Assembly (NCBI RefSeq): GCF_047663525.1
Contig: NC_092621.1
Location: 76,250,501-76,314,500 of the forward strand
DNA length: 64,000 bases
Direction: 5' to 3'
Source: Anas platyrhynchos
Lineage: Eukaryota > Chordata > Aves > Anseriformes > Anatidae
Shown here: piece by piece, positions 49,201-60,700 of the stretch
How the letters are laid out: each line of letters begins with the position of its first letter
Position numbering within the stretch: position 1 is the first letter of the stretch
Program-made: the position numbers and the translations under genes
The notes under the pieces: generated by a model
Databases searched by the model: none
Seen by the model: only the letters and a program-made list of their open reading frames with translations
Told to the model about the DNA's origin: nothing

Positions 49201-49478
49201 AGCACATAATTTGTCAGCATTTGCAGCCCTGTTGGCTGAGATGTGCCTGCTCAATCAATGGACCTTAACTTTTTTTTTTTTTTTTTTTACTCTACTGAAT
49301 TCAAAGATGAAGCAAAATGGGGACAAAAGTTTTGGTATTGCTAATTGATTGCTATCCAGAACTCACCCACTGATTCATCTGCAGCTAGGATCCCTTTTCC
49401 TGAAGCCACAATCCGCTGAGCAATGTCTGAAAGAGCTTTCTTCTGCTCTGGAGACAGCGCTGGGAACTGGTGAGTCAT
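46163..49478 (-). CDS. ALDOB: ALDOB, fructose-bisphosphate aldolase B
   Basis: Eight coding exons (112, 212, 55, 161, 84, 175, 200 and 96 bp) give exactly 364 codons plus TGA; the sizes match the mammalian gene where I recall them. The enzyme is a cytosolic homotetramer that cleaves fructose 1,6-bisphosphate and fructose 1-phosphate by a Schiff base, in liver, kidney and intestine. Visible active-site residues, counting Met1: Asp34, Lys108, Lys147 and Arg149 (GKWRA), Glu188 (VEPE), Schiff-base Lys230 ([11 protein letters not shown]) and C-terminal Tyr364. Ala150, the site of the common human hereditary fructose intolerance change, is alanine. The N terminus [18 protein letters not shown] and the segment [19 protein letters not shown] mark isoform B of a bird rather than A or C. 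The start lies in a good context (gtcaccATG). No lesion was seen. Confidence 0.98.
46737..46936 (-). CDS. ALDOB: ALDOB exon 8, residues 267-333
   Basis: 200 bp, acceptor ctttcag, donor gtacga. It encodes [20 protein letters not shown], then [20 protein letters not shown] and the isoform-specific [17 protein letters not shown]. Confidence 0.97.
47098..47272 (-). CDS. ALDOB: ALDOB exon 7, residues 209-266 plus one base
   Basis: 175 bp, acceptor tcccccag, donor gtgatt (weaker than consensus). It encodes [29 protein letters not shown] with Schiff-base Lys230, and [11 protein letters not shown]. Confidence 0.97.
47749..47832 (-). CDS. ALDOB: ALDOB exon 6, residues 181-208
   Basis: 84 bp, phase 0 at both ends, acceptor ccttccttag, donor gtaaga. 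It encodes [18 protein letters not shown] then [10 protein letters not shown], with catalytic Glu188. Confidence 0.97.
48055..48215 (-). CDS. ALDOB: ALDOB exon 5, residues 127-180
   Basis: 161 bp, acceptor cacatgcag, donor gtatct. It encodes [20 protein letters not shown], then [20 protein letters not shown] and [13 protein letters not shown], with Lys147 and Arg149. Confidence 0.97.
48366..48420 (-). CDS. ALDOB: ALDOB exon 4, residues 109-126 plus one base
   Basis: 55 bp, too short to show as a long ORF. Acceptor ctcttcag, donor gtaagg. It encodes [18 protein letters not shown] and the first base of Gly127. LDKGTSP differs from the LDQGGAP of the human protein. Confidence 0.96.
48892..49103 (-). 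CDS. ALDOB: ALDOB exon 3, residues 38-108
   Basis: 212 bp, acceptor ttctag, donor gtgagt. It encodes [19 protein letters not shown] through [12 protein letters not shown], ending on Lys108. Confidence 0.97.
49367..49478 (-). CDS. ALDOB: ALDOB exon 2 (first coding), residues 1-37 plus one base
   Basis: ATG at 49478 follows an acceptor (ctcccacag) by ten 5' UTR bases (49488-49479). The donor is gtgagt. The exon encodes [18 protein letters not shown] and [11 protein letters not shown], including Asp34. Confidence 0.97.
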
Positions 49479-49488
49479 GGTGACTTAT

Positions 49489-52400
49489 CTGTGGGAGACA
49501 ATTACAGTTACAAGCTGAAGGGAGACTGTATGCACGAACCACGAGCCTGAGGCACCAGGCATCAGTATTCTTATTGGAGGCCTCTCGGTGCTTGTCCAGT
49601 CCACATTGTCATGACACATGCCCAGAAATCCAGTGTGAGTTCTTGGTTTGGTATGTCTGGCAAAACTAGAAGAGGGAAATGCAGGAGCCACATCCCAACA
49701 CATCCTTCTACTGCAGAAGTGGGAAAGACTGCGTTTCGCATGGATTTGCTCAGAGACTAAAGGAAGGTCAGTGAGTCAAAAAAAAAAAAAAGTGCCAAAC
49801 TAACAAGTATGCTAATTGTGGGTACTGCAAACTTCTTTGCAAAGCACTTCGGACCTGTTGGTCCTAATCAGAAGACTGCCAATTATCACATAGCTTGCTT
49901 TTGCACTCTTCCTAACGGTGCTCCTTCTCCCATTCCCTGCCCTGTGTTGGCAGTACTTGCTGCTTTGTCTGCTTGCCTTTTCGCCTCTGCTGTCCTGCCT
50001 TGCTCTGTAGTTCTCTCCTCCCACATGGCTGTTCTCAGAACTGTACCATGTTGCTTGCTCTGGACAAGATGTGGGAGTTGAGAAGGATTTACCATCCATT
50101 TCTGTCTTCTCACCTCTGGCAGAGGTTTACCAGCTGCACATATCCTGCACCTGAAATCCAGGTTCTGTCTTGTTTTGACAAAATGTTTGGTATTATTAAA
50201 GTTCTCATTAAATTGGATTAAAATATAATCTATCATCTGAATAGTCCACAGTAATTCACTACAGGTAAGCACCTGTGAGTTTGAGCCGTGAAGGCTCTCT
50301 GTTGTCTGTTCATCATCTTCTATACCTAGAGGACCACCAGTGAAAGTATCAGCAAGTGGTACATCCATGAGATGAATCATTAAAAACAAGACCAAATATC
50401 TCCACTAACAAGTTTTATTCCAGAGGAACAGGCCTCTGGGTAGCATCTGCACCTTCTGTTTCCCTAATTCAGCCCTACAGGGGCAGGGGACATGTACAAG
50501 CATACATGCAGCCAAGCCCTCCATCCTCTCTCCCTGCCCACTGCCACTACATCGCCAGGCTCCCTGTGTAGCCTTCCCCATTGAAGGGCATAGTAGACAG
50601 TAACAGGGGTCTGGCTGCTACTAATGGTGTGGTAGATGCCGACATCGGTGGAGTTCTGTGCACCATGCCATGCAAAGTGCTGCCCAAATTTTCTAGCAAC
50701 AATACTATCACACTGCTCTGACTGCTCTGGTGTCTCTCATTTAAAGTTGAAGGTGTTTGTACTGTTACTGTGCAAGGTTTAAATGGTATTGTCTGTCAGT
50801 AGAGGCTGGTCAGTATCCAGATGTTTTGTTTTTATCTTTTTGTGATTTTTTGGGGGCTAGAATTTATCCTATGTGACTTAGCAGCACTGAGTTATTCTAG
50901 GTTTAGAAGAATTTCTAGAGAGTGATGAAGAGTCCATTAAATGAAGGGGGTTTCTTCCTCTCCCAAGTGCTGAAGTGCATTGCTGTGGTCTTGCAAAGCA
51001 GCTTTTGCTGAACTTTCTGTGGCCAGAGCTTTGGGAAGCATCCTTCTACAGTGGTGGCTGCAACTTCATTACTCCTGGTTTTTATCCTGTTTAGCCCACC
51101 TAAAAAAACTTCAACTATGGTTTATGCTACATAGCTATAAAGCAGATCTCTAACCTTCCTCACCACCTGCTTTCTGTGTCTGATATGTCTCCTGCAGAAC
51201 TCACAGAAAAAGGTAACTGCCTTTTTACTGTGATTACTGTAATAGTTAATGTTGTAAGCACTTCAGCCAAACCTGTAAATTGCTATGCAAAATGATAAGG
51301 AACAGCTCTAGTAGTTCACAGTCTCAGTGAAAAGACTGCCAAATTTTTAGAGAATGTGACCTAGTCCAAGGTCGAATTAATGAATCGCTAAACCAGTAAG
51401 GGGATTTCAGAGCTGCAGTTTGGAGGTGTGTTACAGCATAAGCAGGTGTATCCAGATAATCTTTAATCCATCTAGCTGAGTTACAAGATCATCAGTCACT
51501 CTAGTTACATTATTACGGGTATGCATTCTCTCCAGTAGTGCATTAAACAATGATACTAATGTCTTTTGTATTTTGCATGTTCCTCGTGCTTGCAGAAAGA
51601 GAAACAGAGACAGTTATCACCCAAAACCAGCCTGCAAAGCAAATTGCTGAAACATGGAAATACGAGATTTTAGTGGGTAATACTGGTCCAAGTGTGTGCT
51701 CAGGGAGACTGAAACAATAAAGTGTAGTTCCACAAGTCAGAGATGAATTGGAAGACAGTAAGTTTGTTCCAGTTTTCATGCAAGTATCCCATAGAATGTG
51801 AAGAAGTAGATGGAGACTTGACAAAAGGCTCCCCAAAGCCTGTGATCTGTAAGGCTGTGGTGAGTGGTTCCCAGCTGCTCTGCCGAGCTACAAGGAGCAA
51901 TAAAACACACAGTGTGTCTAACTGAAATGGTGAATAAATGAGTGCAAAAGAGCACTTGTCAGGGGAGTGATAGCTCAAGGTCCAAGATCTTCAAGGACCC
52001 TTTGTTTAGGGTTTTTTACTTTCCTGTGAGTCTCTCATGAGGAATATAATCACTAAGGATCTTCCCTGCTGGATTCTGGAGTGGGTGACCCTGCTGTAAG
52101 GTACGGCTCGGGGCATATTGAGGGGGCTGGAGAACACTTACAATTCAGTAACACTTCTTACAGCTGCCTTTTAAAGATTAAGCTCCCAGCACATCCACTG
52201 AAACGTTAATGACTCTTACAGAGGCAGTCTCTCTGGATGTGTCACCACACGTGTCCTGAGGAAAAACAGTTGCAGCCAGGCAGGCAGCTCACTTCATTCT
52301 TCCATGAATGAAGACTCTTTGCCCTATCCCTCTGCTTTATTTAATTTTTCCACTTTTTCAAGCAGGGAAAAGCTGGAAGGAACTTTGTTCTGAGTAACAG

Positions 52401-55400
52401 TATCTAGAAGATGTCCCACCAATATTTTCAAGAAGATTTATTTTTATTTACCCATTTTAGGCTGTGGACTAGTGTCCTAAGTATCATAAACTCAAGTCAT
52501 TTCACATTAATTTGTGTAAGTATAGGACAGCAATTATTCCCTTTTTATTAACCACTCCTGTAATGTATTTTTAAAAAGTGGAAGAACAAACAAAGAAATG
52601 GGACTGCACAGAATACGTAACAACAGCTTAATGTCTACTTGGAGTTTTTGTCAGGCTTCAGCAACTTAAACAAATCAAGTTCTTTGTTCAGTCCCCAACC
52701 TGTGACCAGCAGGGGACAGGAGTGGGGAGAAAGAGAATGGCACAGTTGTAAAAGTAAATATCATGTTGCTGAAGTCTCAAGTTTTTCTCAGCCACTGTAA
52801 CAGAGGACTGCAGGGGAAATATCTTCATGGATATCAGCACAAACACTGTGTCCTGTTAATATTAATAGTGAGAACCAAAGGGCAGAGGCAAGTTGTACAG
52901 CAGAAGGAACAAACTGTTAAATTACACATCAGATCATCTTGTAAAAATTAATATTCTTCAGCTTCTTTTATTTCCAGACACCTGAAGTGACTGGCATTTT
53001 CTAATCTTACAGAAAATCTCACCTGAGTCTTGGTTAGCAGGTGGGAAGGGATCAGATCAGCATCTGTTTTCTCTTGGGTCTCTTCATTGCCTTCTTTTAT
53101 AAAACTGTTTCCAAATGTGCTGGACCAAACTCTCAAAATATTGTTTGTGTCCAACGCATGTAGCTTTGGCTGCTCAGCTACTGCCCTTAAACACAGCCCT
53201 ACTGATCCTGAAACACAGCCCTTCAACATCACCCCTGACAGTCAGCAAAACAAAGCACATGTGCATATCACTGTGCTGTGCATGCAGGAGATTCTGCTTC
53301 AGGCCAGTGCACGTTACAGGGTTCGCAGAAGCAGAAGTTGCACGTACAGATAAATGCATGGTGTTGACAGGGAGAATGAAATGTGTTCAAAAATTTAGGC
53401 TGTGACACTTTGGGCACAGTGTAAACCTGACTGGGTTTGCTCCTCATTCATAGATGTATGAATTCATGGGAGGGTCAGTCCCATGATGTGGTGCACACCT
53501 GATACGCTCTGTACAGCCAGCAGATCTATTGGCCTCACTCCCCTGTGCAGCTCTGTTAAAAACCTTTGCCTAAGTATGTTTGGTTCCATGGCCGCTGGGC
53601 AAAACAGGGGTACAAATGGTTGGACAGCCCTGGCACCGTCTTGCTGACGGAGCACATTCCTACCTAGCCTGCCGCAGACACCCAGCTGGCAGCAGCAGCT
53701 GATATACTCCATTGCAGTGTGACCATTCAGGGCAGCCAGGTCAGGGCGTGAGGGTGCCAGCAGGAACACCGTGAAGTTCAGCCAGAACAGATGCCCAGCC
53801 ATGTCCTGGGACAGCAGCGATCCCACCAGGGCCACTGAGGCTGGGGAACAGCTCCTGGCAGACTGAGCCCATCAGGCAGTGAGTTGAGCAGGGACCAGCA
53901 ACAAGGCCCAGCAGCATCCTGTGCAAGCAGGGCTATGGCTGGGGAGCCATGGGCGGACAGGGATTGTCCCCCTCTGCCCAGGACTGGTTATACCATGTCC
54001 AACTGCATCTACTTTTGTGCCCCTGTGGTACAGGAAAGGCACCAACAAACTGGAGTGAGTTCAGCAGGTGCCACCAAGAAGGTTGGTGGCTGGAGCACTT
54101 GCCCTGAGAGAAGAAGGCCTCAAGGCTGGGACTAGGCCAGCCTCGAGATAGCTTCAGGGGCACCTTGCACCAGCTACTGGCACCTACAGAGGTGATGTGC
54201 AGACAAAGCCAGGCTCTTCACAGCAGTGCCTGGCAGGAGGGTGAGACAGCAGGCATAAGCTGAAAGTAGAGAGGTTCAGAATGGATTTTAAGAATTTTCT
54301 TCCCTACTGGGACAACCAAGCAGTGGAGCAGGTTGGCAGAGGGGCTGTGCTGTCTTCGTCCTTGGAGGTTGTCAAGACCTGACTGAAATCATGAGCAGAC
54401 AGGTCTGACTTTTTGTCTTACCCTGCTTTGAGCAGGAGGTTGGGTTACAGACCTCCTAATGTCCCTTTCAGACTGAATTATCCTGAGACTCCACATGGAG
54501 TACTTGTTTTTGGAAGCTGAAATGAAAGCGTTTACTTCTGTATGTATGGTGAAGGAGCTGTGAGGGAAGAATGGGATGTTTCTCCCCTCGTGTCTGTGGT
54601 GGGAGTGAAGGTTTTAATACAGCAAAATGTTTCACTTCTGGGTGCTAAGAAGTGAGACAAGAGCATGGGACAAAAAGATACTCAGACCTATTTCACCTAG
54701 AAAAAACAGCAGATGCTTTTGATTGTCATATTAAATATTAGGAAAACTGAAAAAAAAAAAAAAACAAACAGATTTCACCATTTTGACAGGTCTTTGGGGG
54801 CATATATAAAGGCAAATTGCTTGGCAGATTTTTGCTGACTCTTAAGAGGTTGAGAACCTGAGTGAATGTACCCCCAGTTTCCCCTCTCTAGCAACTGAGA
54901 AAGGAAGATATGTTTTCAGGGACCTGGCCTCTGCTTTTGGTGTAGAGCACTCCTGGAGAGCTCATGATGGCTAGAGATGAGGTGGCCACAGACACGGATT
55001 AGTTGGAAGTAAGCATGGTGATTAGGGTGAAGGTTCTTATCTCTCAGGGCTGGGCTCTTCTTAGAGAAGGTAAAAACTTGCTGTCATACTTGTCTGAGAA
55101 AAACTTGCCTGGCAGCAGGGGAGGTTGAGGGAAGTGGAGGTGACATTTTCAGGTAGGCTACCTAGTTTTGGGTGCTAGGCACATGGGATAGTTGAGAAAG
55201 CGATGGAGGATCACAGGCTCTGTGATCTAAATTACTTGACAGGCAATTTCCTGAAGCCAGCTGTTCACATCTAGAAAGGTTACAGCCTGCTGCAAGGGCA
55301 TAAAAATTATATTTCCAAGCCTCTCTTTCCCCATTTATTAGTTTTCTACGTTGCAGACTATATCTTACATACCCTGCTGAAGAATCTTATCAGCACTAAT

Positions 55401-55857
55401 GCTTCAGAAGAACTACACAGTGCACACAGATAATTACACTTTTGCCAGCACTGGCACTTGTCAGGACCAACTGCATTCTCCAGTGATTCTTTCTTCTCCT
55501 TGCAAAACAAAAATTTATGTACTCCACAAGCATAAATAAACAGATAAGAAAATGAAGCGGTAGAAAGCAATGCAGGTATGTTACTGCTCTATTCTTGTAG
55601 GCTAAGGATTCACTTACTCCATGAGTTTTGAATTACTAAACTAAGTTAGAAACCAGTGTTAGCAGCAAATGGGTCACATTGGCAGATCACTGCAGAATGG
55701 CTGCGTGCTTATTCCTTGCAAACTCTTCCTGGAAAATAAAATAAAAATAAAAACAAAAACAACCCTCCCCCCACCCTCTGTAGATAAACACATTGTGTCA
55801 CAGCTGCTGATTTGCATTACCACCTTTACAAGTTAGAAAGGAAATGGTTGTACTTAC
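49489..55857 (-). other. ALDOB: ALDOB intron 1 (6.4 kb)
   Basis: It holds the antisense CR1 at about 53850-54500 and an A tract near 54750-54764. A relatively GC-rich stretch at 53450-53850 has a 123-codon minus-strand frame without a recognised domain. Frames at 49886-50395 and 51543-51978 also lack recognisable domains. In mammals this intron carries a liver enhancer, which I could not locate by eye. Confidence 0.75.
53850..54500 (+). mobile_element. CR1 LINE fragment, diverged
   Basis: Landmarks in CR1 order run along the plus strand: aaggcccagcagcatcctg (53906), acagggattgtccccctctg (53957), a decayed C-terminal coding stretch, accctgctttgagcaggagg (54420) and a decayed 3' end with tccctttcagactgaattat. 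Similarity fades to the left and the start is approximate. It lies in ALDOB intron 1, antisense to ALDOB. Confidence 0.8.
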
Positions 55858-55917
55858 TTGCTTGTGGGCAGTGCCTCCGCTGCTCCAAGCTTCTGGTGAG
55901 GTGGCTGCAGGCAAAGA
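55858..55917 (-). other. ALDOB: ALDOB exon 1, non-coding (5' UTR)
   Basis: A donor gtaagt (revcomp of 55852-55857) closes a short exon about 31 bases downstream of a TATA box. Joined to exon 2 it gives a 5' UTR of about 70 bases with no upstream ATG in the read part. The TSS is inferred from TATA spacing. Confidence 0.75.
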
Positions 55918-55941
55918 GACCCAGTCCTTCCAGTCGCTAAC

Positions 55942-55948
55942 TTTTATA
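55942..55948 (-). promoter_or_regulatory. ALDOB TATA box
   Basis: TATAAAA on the minus strand, within the palindrome ttttataaaa, about 90 bases upstream of the exon 1 donor. Placement fits a tissue-specific TATA promoter. Confidence 0.8.
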
Positions 55949-55965
55949 AAACTCTTGACAGGTGT

Positions 55966-56022
55966 TTTTTTTTTTTTTTCTTTTTTCTTTTTTTTCACTC
56001 CTTTTTTTCTCCCTCCTCCTCA
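55966..56022 (-). repeat. Homopurine tract between TATA and CCAAT of ALDOB
   Basis: The plus strand is almost only T and C (T runs, then ctccctcctcctc), so the ALDOB sense strand is a purine tract of over 50 bases within the core promoter. Confidence 0.85.
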
Positions 56023-56057
56023 GGCTGGTTGGGGAATGTCACTGCACAGGATCATTG

Positions 56058-56062
56058 ATTGG
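56058..56062 (-). promoter_or_regulatory. CCAAT box of the ALDOB promoter
   Basis: The minus strand reads gcagccaatcaatgatcc, about 140 bases upstream of the inferred TSS. A second element gtgcaataattggtgg (56082-56097) resembles a C/EBP or degenerate HNF1 site. Both factor types are known to drive aldolase B in liver; binding here is inference. Confidence 0.55.
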
Positions 56063-56139
56063 CTGCCAGACAACACACACACCACCAATTATTGCACCTA
56101 TTCGCTCTCCCTGCTTTTCCGCCCACTTCTCCTCCCCCG

Positions 56140-56147
56140 TATATATA
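56140..56147 (+). promoter_or_regulatory. Second TATA-like box (TATATATA) upstream of ALDOB
   Basis: It lies about 195 bases from the ALDOB TATA. On the plus strand it is preceded by CCAAT (56084-56088) and CCGCCC (56119-56124), a promoter-like order for transcription away from ALDOB. The strand of use is unknown. Confidence 0.35.
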
Positions 56148-57702
56148 GCACCGTTTATGATGCTGTGAAACTGAGACTTTTCCAATTTTTTTTTTCAAAT
56201 TATTCCTCTTTCTAAAACATACTGCAAATATTTACAAGATAAACCATGGCAATCGGTTACAGGGATCTGGGATAATGCTTTCAGTTTAGGTTTAGATCTT
56301 CTGGAAGCTTATACTCAGGAAACTTCACTGCTTAGGAAGGAAGAGTAGGAAACCAAATGCCGAACCTCTGGGGCAGATCCTTGACTGATCCTTACTATCA
56401 TTCCTGTAGCTTCATAGGTATTAAACTGATTTTATTGAGTTGAAAATTTAGCACAGCAACATATTTCACTTCCTAATTAGTATACACATTGAGTAAATGC
56501 AATCCTATGGTAGCAGAGTTAATGAAATAGCAAGTTCTGATTTGCTTAAATGTGTGTGATTCATATACTGTATGTGTGAGAAAGATGGTTATCAGAAGAA
56601 ATATGCCCACTTAGAGATGCACAAGTGCAAGACAAATTCTCCATCGAAATCCCATTGAAACACCTTCTTCCCTTGCTACTATGACATGCAGACTTTTCAG
56701 TTGCTTAGTGCCGCTTTTCTTTGAAAAATACAAAAGCTCTATATATGGTACATCAGCATTCCATTTTATATCAAATCACACCACGGCTATTCACCAAATC
56801 CAAGTACATAGACCTCTTTTTTACTTTTTTTCATGTTGTTTCGTTCATAGCACAGGTGTGTATTCCTGGAGAGAAGTACAACATGAGGACTTTTAGGCAA
56901 ACATCATACCCTCAGCAAGAGTACACTTTGTGACCTTGGACATTAGTATGTCTTTACCCCGAAGACCCAGTGTTTGCCCGAAGAATGACGTAGTTTCTCC
57001 ATTTGTTTGGCTCGAGTGGTGACACCTTTAGCCTTTACACGGACCCGGTGAGATGACTGATTTCTCCTCTCACTGAGCAGCACTATCTTCACTGGGTCTC
57101 TTCCTCCCTGAGCCCGTCTGTTCTAGAGCTGCATGCCAAGGTCAGTGCCTGCAGGACATCTCAACAGCGAACACACTGCCAGGGTTAGCCCTCCATGACA
57201 GTCAGTAGAGAAGCCTCTCAGAAAGCTGAGGGACAGCCTGACTGCTTCTGAGGGCCTTGTGCTCGTAATGTTTTGTTTCCCTTAATTTTCTTCTCCCTCA
57301 TCCATCATCCCTTTTTGCTGAAGGATGCCACGGCACACGACACGGATAGAAAGCTGTTGCTGCTTTATAGTGTTTGCTTTATATTCCATTTCTCCCACCC
57401 TAGCAGAAAGGGAAACCCAATGGCATATTAAAGTTTCGCCATCACAAACATAGAGGTGTCTTGTATGGATTAAAAGTGTTTTTATGGAAATATATTACCT
57501 AAGACCCTTTTGGGACTAAGAAGGTGTTATAATGATCGTCTTCTTCAGGTCCCCAATGAAAATTCAAATATGAATCCTGCCATCTCTGGTTTGGTTAGAA
57601 ACTGTCATAGGTAGGAAAGTGCTTGGAAGTGTTTCTTTCCCAGTGCTGTCTGTGATATGAACTGGCTGTCTTTTAGAGAAAAGCTAGGGTAAAGTCTTCA
57701 TG

Positions 57703-57756
<54 letters not shown>
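57703..57756 (+). repeat. Poly(A) tract, 54 bases
   Basis: Uninterrupted A run, the longest homopolymer in the window, with no recognisable retroposon body on its left. Its true length may be unreliable in assemblies. Confidence 0.97.
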
Positions 57757-57758
<2 letters not shown>

Positions 57759-60700
57759 TTCTGATATTTGGAAAACACTTTAGGTAATCCCATGCAACTC
57801 ACTTTGCATTCTTAATTCTTTTAGAACTATATATATGTATATATATTTCCATATGGGAAGTGACCAGTTTGTGGCTTTCCATTTCTTCTGAGAGAAAATC
57901 CAGCCCTTGTAGCACTCGGACCACGGGTCCTAGCAGAGATTTTGAGCACTGAGGGGGGAAAGAAGTGAGAGAACATTATGGCTGACTTCTTCCCTTATTT
58001 TAGGAACGGGAGCCTTTTCATGTGGAATGAGTGATCACTCTAGGTAGTGTCCCTGTAAGTAAGACTCAGTACTGTTAACATGCAGAACCATGAAACCGTC
58101 TGCAGAAATTAATAGTGGGATGACATTTAAAAGACACTTACTGGAAAAGAGTAGGTTCTGTCATCATCAGAGCTCTGTAATCATAGTTTGGGGATACACC
58201 AAAGATTAAGTTATAGTGGTATCGTATCTCCATAGATAGTAAGAGGAATAGGCTTGCATGGTGAGGGGAATGCAGCATACTTACATTCAAACCAGAAACT
58301 AACCTTCCCCATAAACAATATTATTGCCTGCACTAATGCTTCTACAGCAAAATTAGTGCATTAGCCAAGATGTAAATGTGTTTCATTAAGTTGTTTTTTT
58401 GAACTCATAGTATTGCCATCTCTTTCAGCTTTCTAGTCACCTAACTTGTTTGGGATTTCTGTTTGTTTGTTTGCTCTAGCTTTGTTCAGAGTAACATAAT
58501 GCTGCCATAGGACTGTGGCTAGCAAGATGGATGTCTGCTGGCATGAACACCTATGGTAGAGGTGCCTACAGCTGCTTCGAAAGAGATTGGATTTGTGGCC
58601 ATGGACAGCAAGACTTTCAAAACTTTCATTGCAATACAGTAAGGCTGGGAGACCAGTGGTGGATGGGGACTGGGAGGAGAACTGAAGCCCCGGTGGGAGA
58701 TGTCTTCATAATGTCTTCATAAGGACATAGGTTGGGAAGATCTGAGGGCTTCAGGAAAACTGGAGGCAGGAGGCAAAGACAGACATGCAGGTGAGTGTTA
58801 AGAGGGTACAGATAACAACTTTGTGACAAGGTGGCTAGGTAATGGACTGAAACAGGTGCCCTTTTCTAGCATCGTTTGTCAGTTGTGTTGTCAGCCTCCA
58901 CGGATGATGTTAAAACACAAGTGTCTAGCATTTCCTTTCAAATGCAGCATAACATAAGTGAATTTTATATTTGAATGGCTTGAAGGTTTTGCTAATGTTG
59001 ATTTTTCAGTCTGAAATTACCAATGCAAAAGTTTACAGAACTATTCAGTACATTAAAGAATTTTAAAGACCATCAAAATCCATCTTTACAGGTGGCTTGG
59101 GTTATTACATGGGTTTTAATTTGTGATTTTGCTTTCTTGAGTTTGACTATGCCCGATATGTTGTCTGCAAGTATTGGATTTTTGTAGCAGAAGGTAATTT
59201 AATAGATGTCCTTGTGATATGCCTGTATTATCCTTGCTGTCAAAGGATCTGTCAGTTCGGCATCGATGTTTTAAGTGAAGCATGTTGATAGATGAAGTAC
59301 TTTAAAGTCCTGGGAAAGACTGGTTTAATGGAAAGCCTGGTTTAAAGACATCAGGTATTAAAAATTAGAATTGCATACAGTTCTTCAGGTTACTAATGTG
59401 TTTCTACCAGCATCATTCTGATACTGATTTTGCCCTCATATTAACATGCTTTCAAAATGGAAATAAAAAGTACATGTGAAGAGAGAAGAAAGACAAATTT
59501 TAGTACCCCTGAGAAAGACACAGAAGAAAGAAATGGATGAAGCAATTTCAGAGATTACATAATTGACCGTCAAGTGAAAAATCAAAAACATAACAAAGTT
59601 AAAGCTTTCCTCTGCACTTCAATAAATTACGTGGTATTAATCTTATCAAAACTTGTGTGCATGATCAGGCCTGTGAAAAGATTTGAAATGAGATGGAAAA
59701 AACCAACGGGTAGAAAAAAGTTGGAAGAATGTCTGAGCATGATATTCATCCACATGAAAAACACCTGCCTCTGTGCGCCCCAAGTGAGTGCTGCCTGCGT
59801 GATGGGGTTAAAGTCTAATCAGGACAGACTTGGGCAGAGTGGATTCTGCCTCCTCTTCACCTCTCTGCACCGTGCTGGATGTTTCCTGTTTTCTGTACTC
59901 TGCAGTCTTGCTTAACTGTCTCAAAGTCCAGCTTGTTCATCCCTATCTAATCAGAGGTATTGTTTATTAAGTGGTTTGTTTTCCTCATTCACCTCTCCTC
60001 CTAACCCCCGATGCAGAGAGCCTGGCCTTTAGCCCCGCTGAGAGAAACCACCTGTATTTCTAGCTCTGCAGTATTCAGCCGTGTCTGCAGACACGTGTGC
60101 ATGGGTGCTGGGCAGGACTGGCGTGAACCCACATGTGCACTGAGAAGATTGCACAGGGAGGGTCTGCTCGCTCTTTGGTCTTCTGGCTTAAAACCGGGCT
60201 GCAGCAAACACCATGACTCGGAGTGAAATACAGGCAAGCACGTATGGTGATCATTATCAAAACACAAATGTTTGTAACGATTCCAGTGCTGCTGACAGCA
60301 AAGGAGGATACAACTTCAAATCAGGCTGTCAGCGCTGACATTTCTGGACTGTGCAAAATAGCTGTTGCAGGTCTTCTTCCACTTGTAAAGCACAGGATGT
60401 GAAGAAAAATGTAGTAATGACACTGGTCTCTGTGCCTTTCTGCTGACATTTTGTTTTTTAAAAGAAAGTAGGTAAATAACTGGCTGCTAGAGTGGGACAC
60501 TTACCTGTTTATTAACAGTTCATCTAAGTGGCACATAGTCCCCAAAAAGCACACTTAAATGTGCTGCTTGATCATGTTGATACAAATTTTGCAAAACACA
60601 GCAAGTACACCAGATGTCTGAAGTGGACTTATATGCTGAAAAGCCCATTAGAATTAACTGTGGTTTCTACAGTGCAGGAGGCACATTGCGCACCATGACT

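Noticed and set aside
49886..50395. 169-codon minus-strand frame in ALDOB intron 1
   Set aside because: Low-complexity composition, no recognisable domain, no splice or promoter context; treated as a chance frame.
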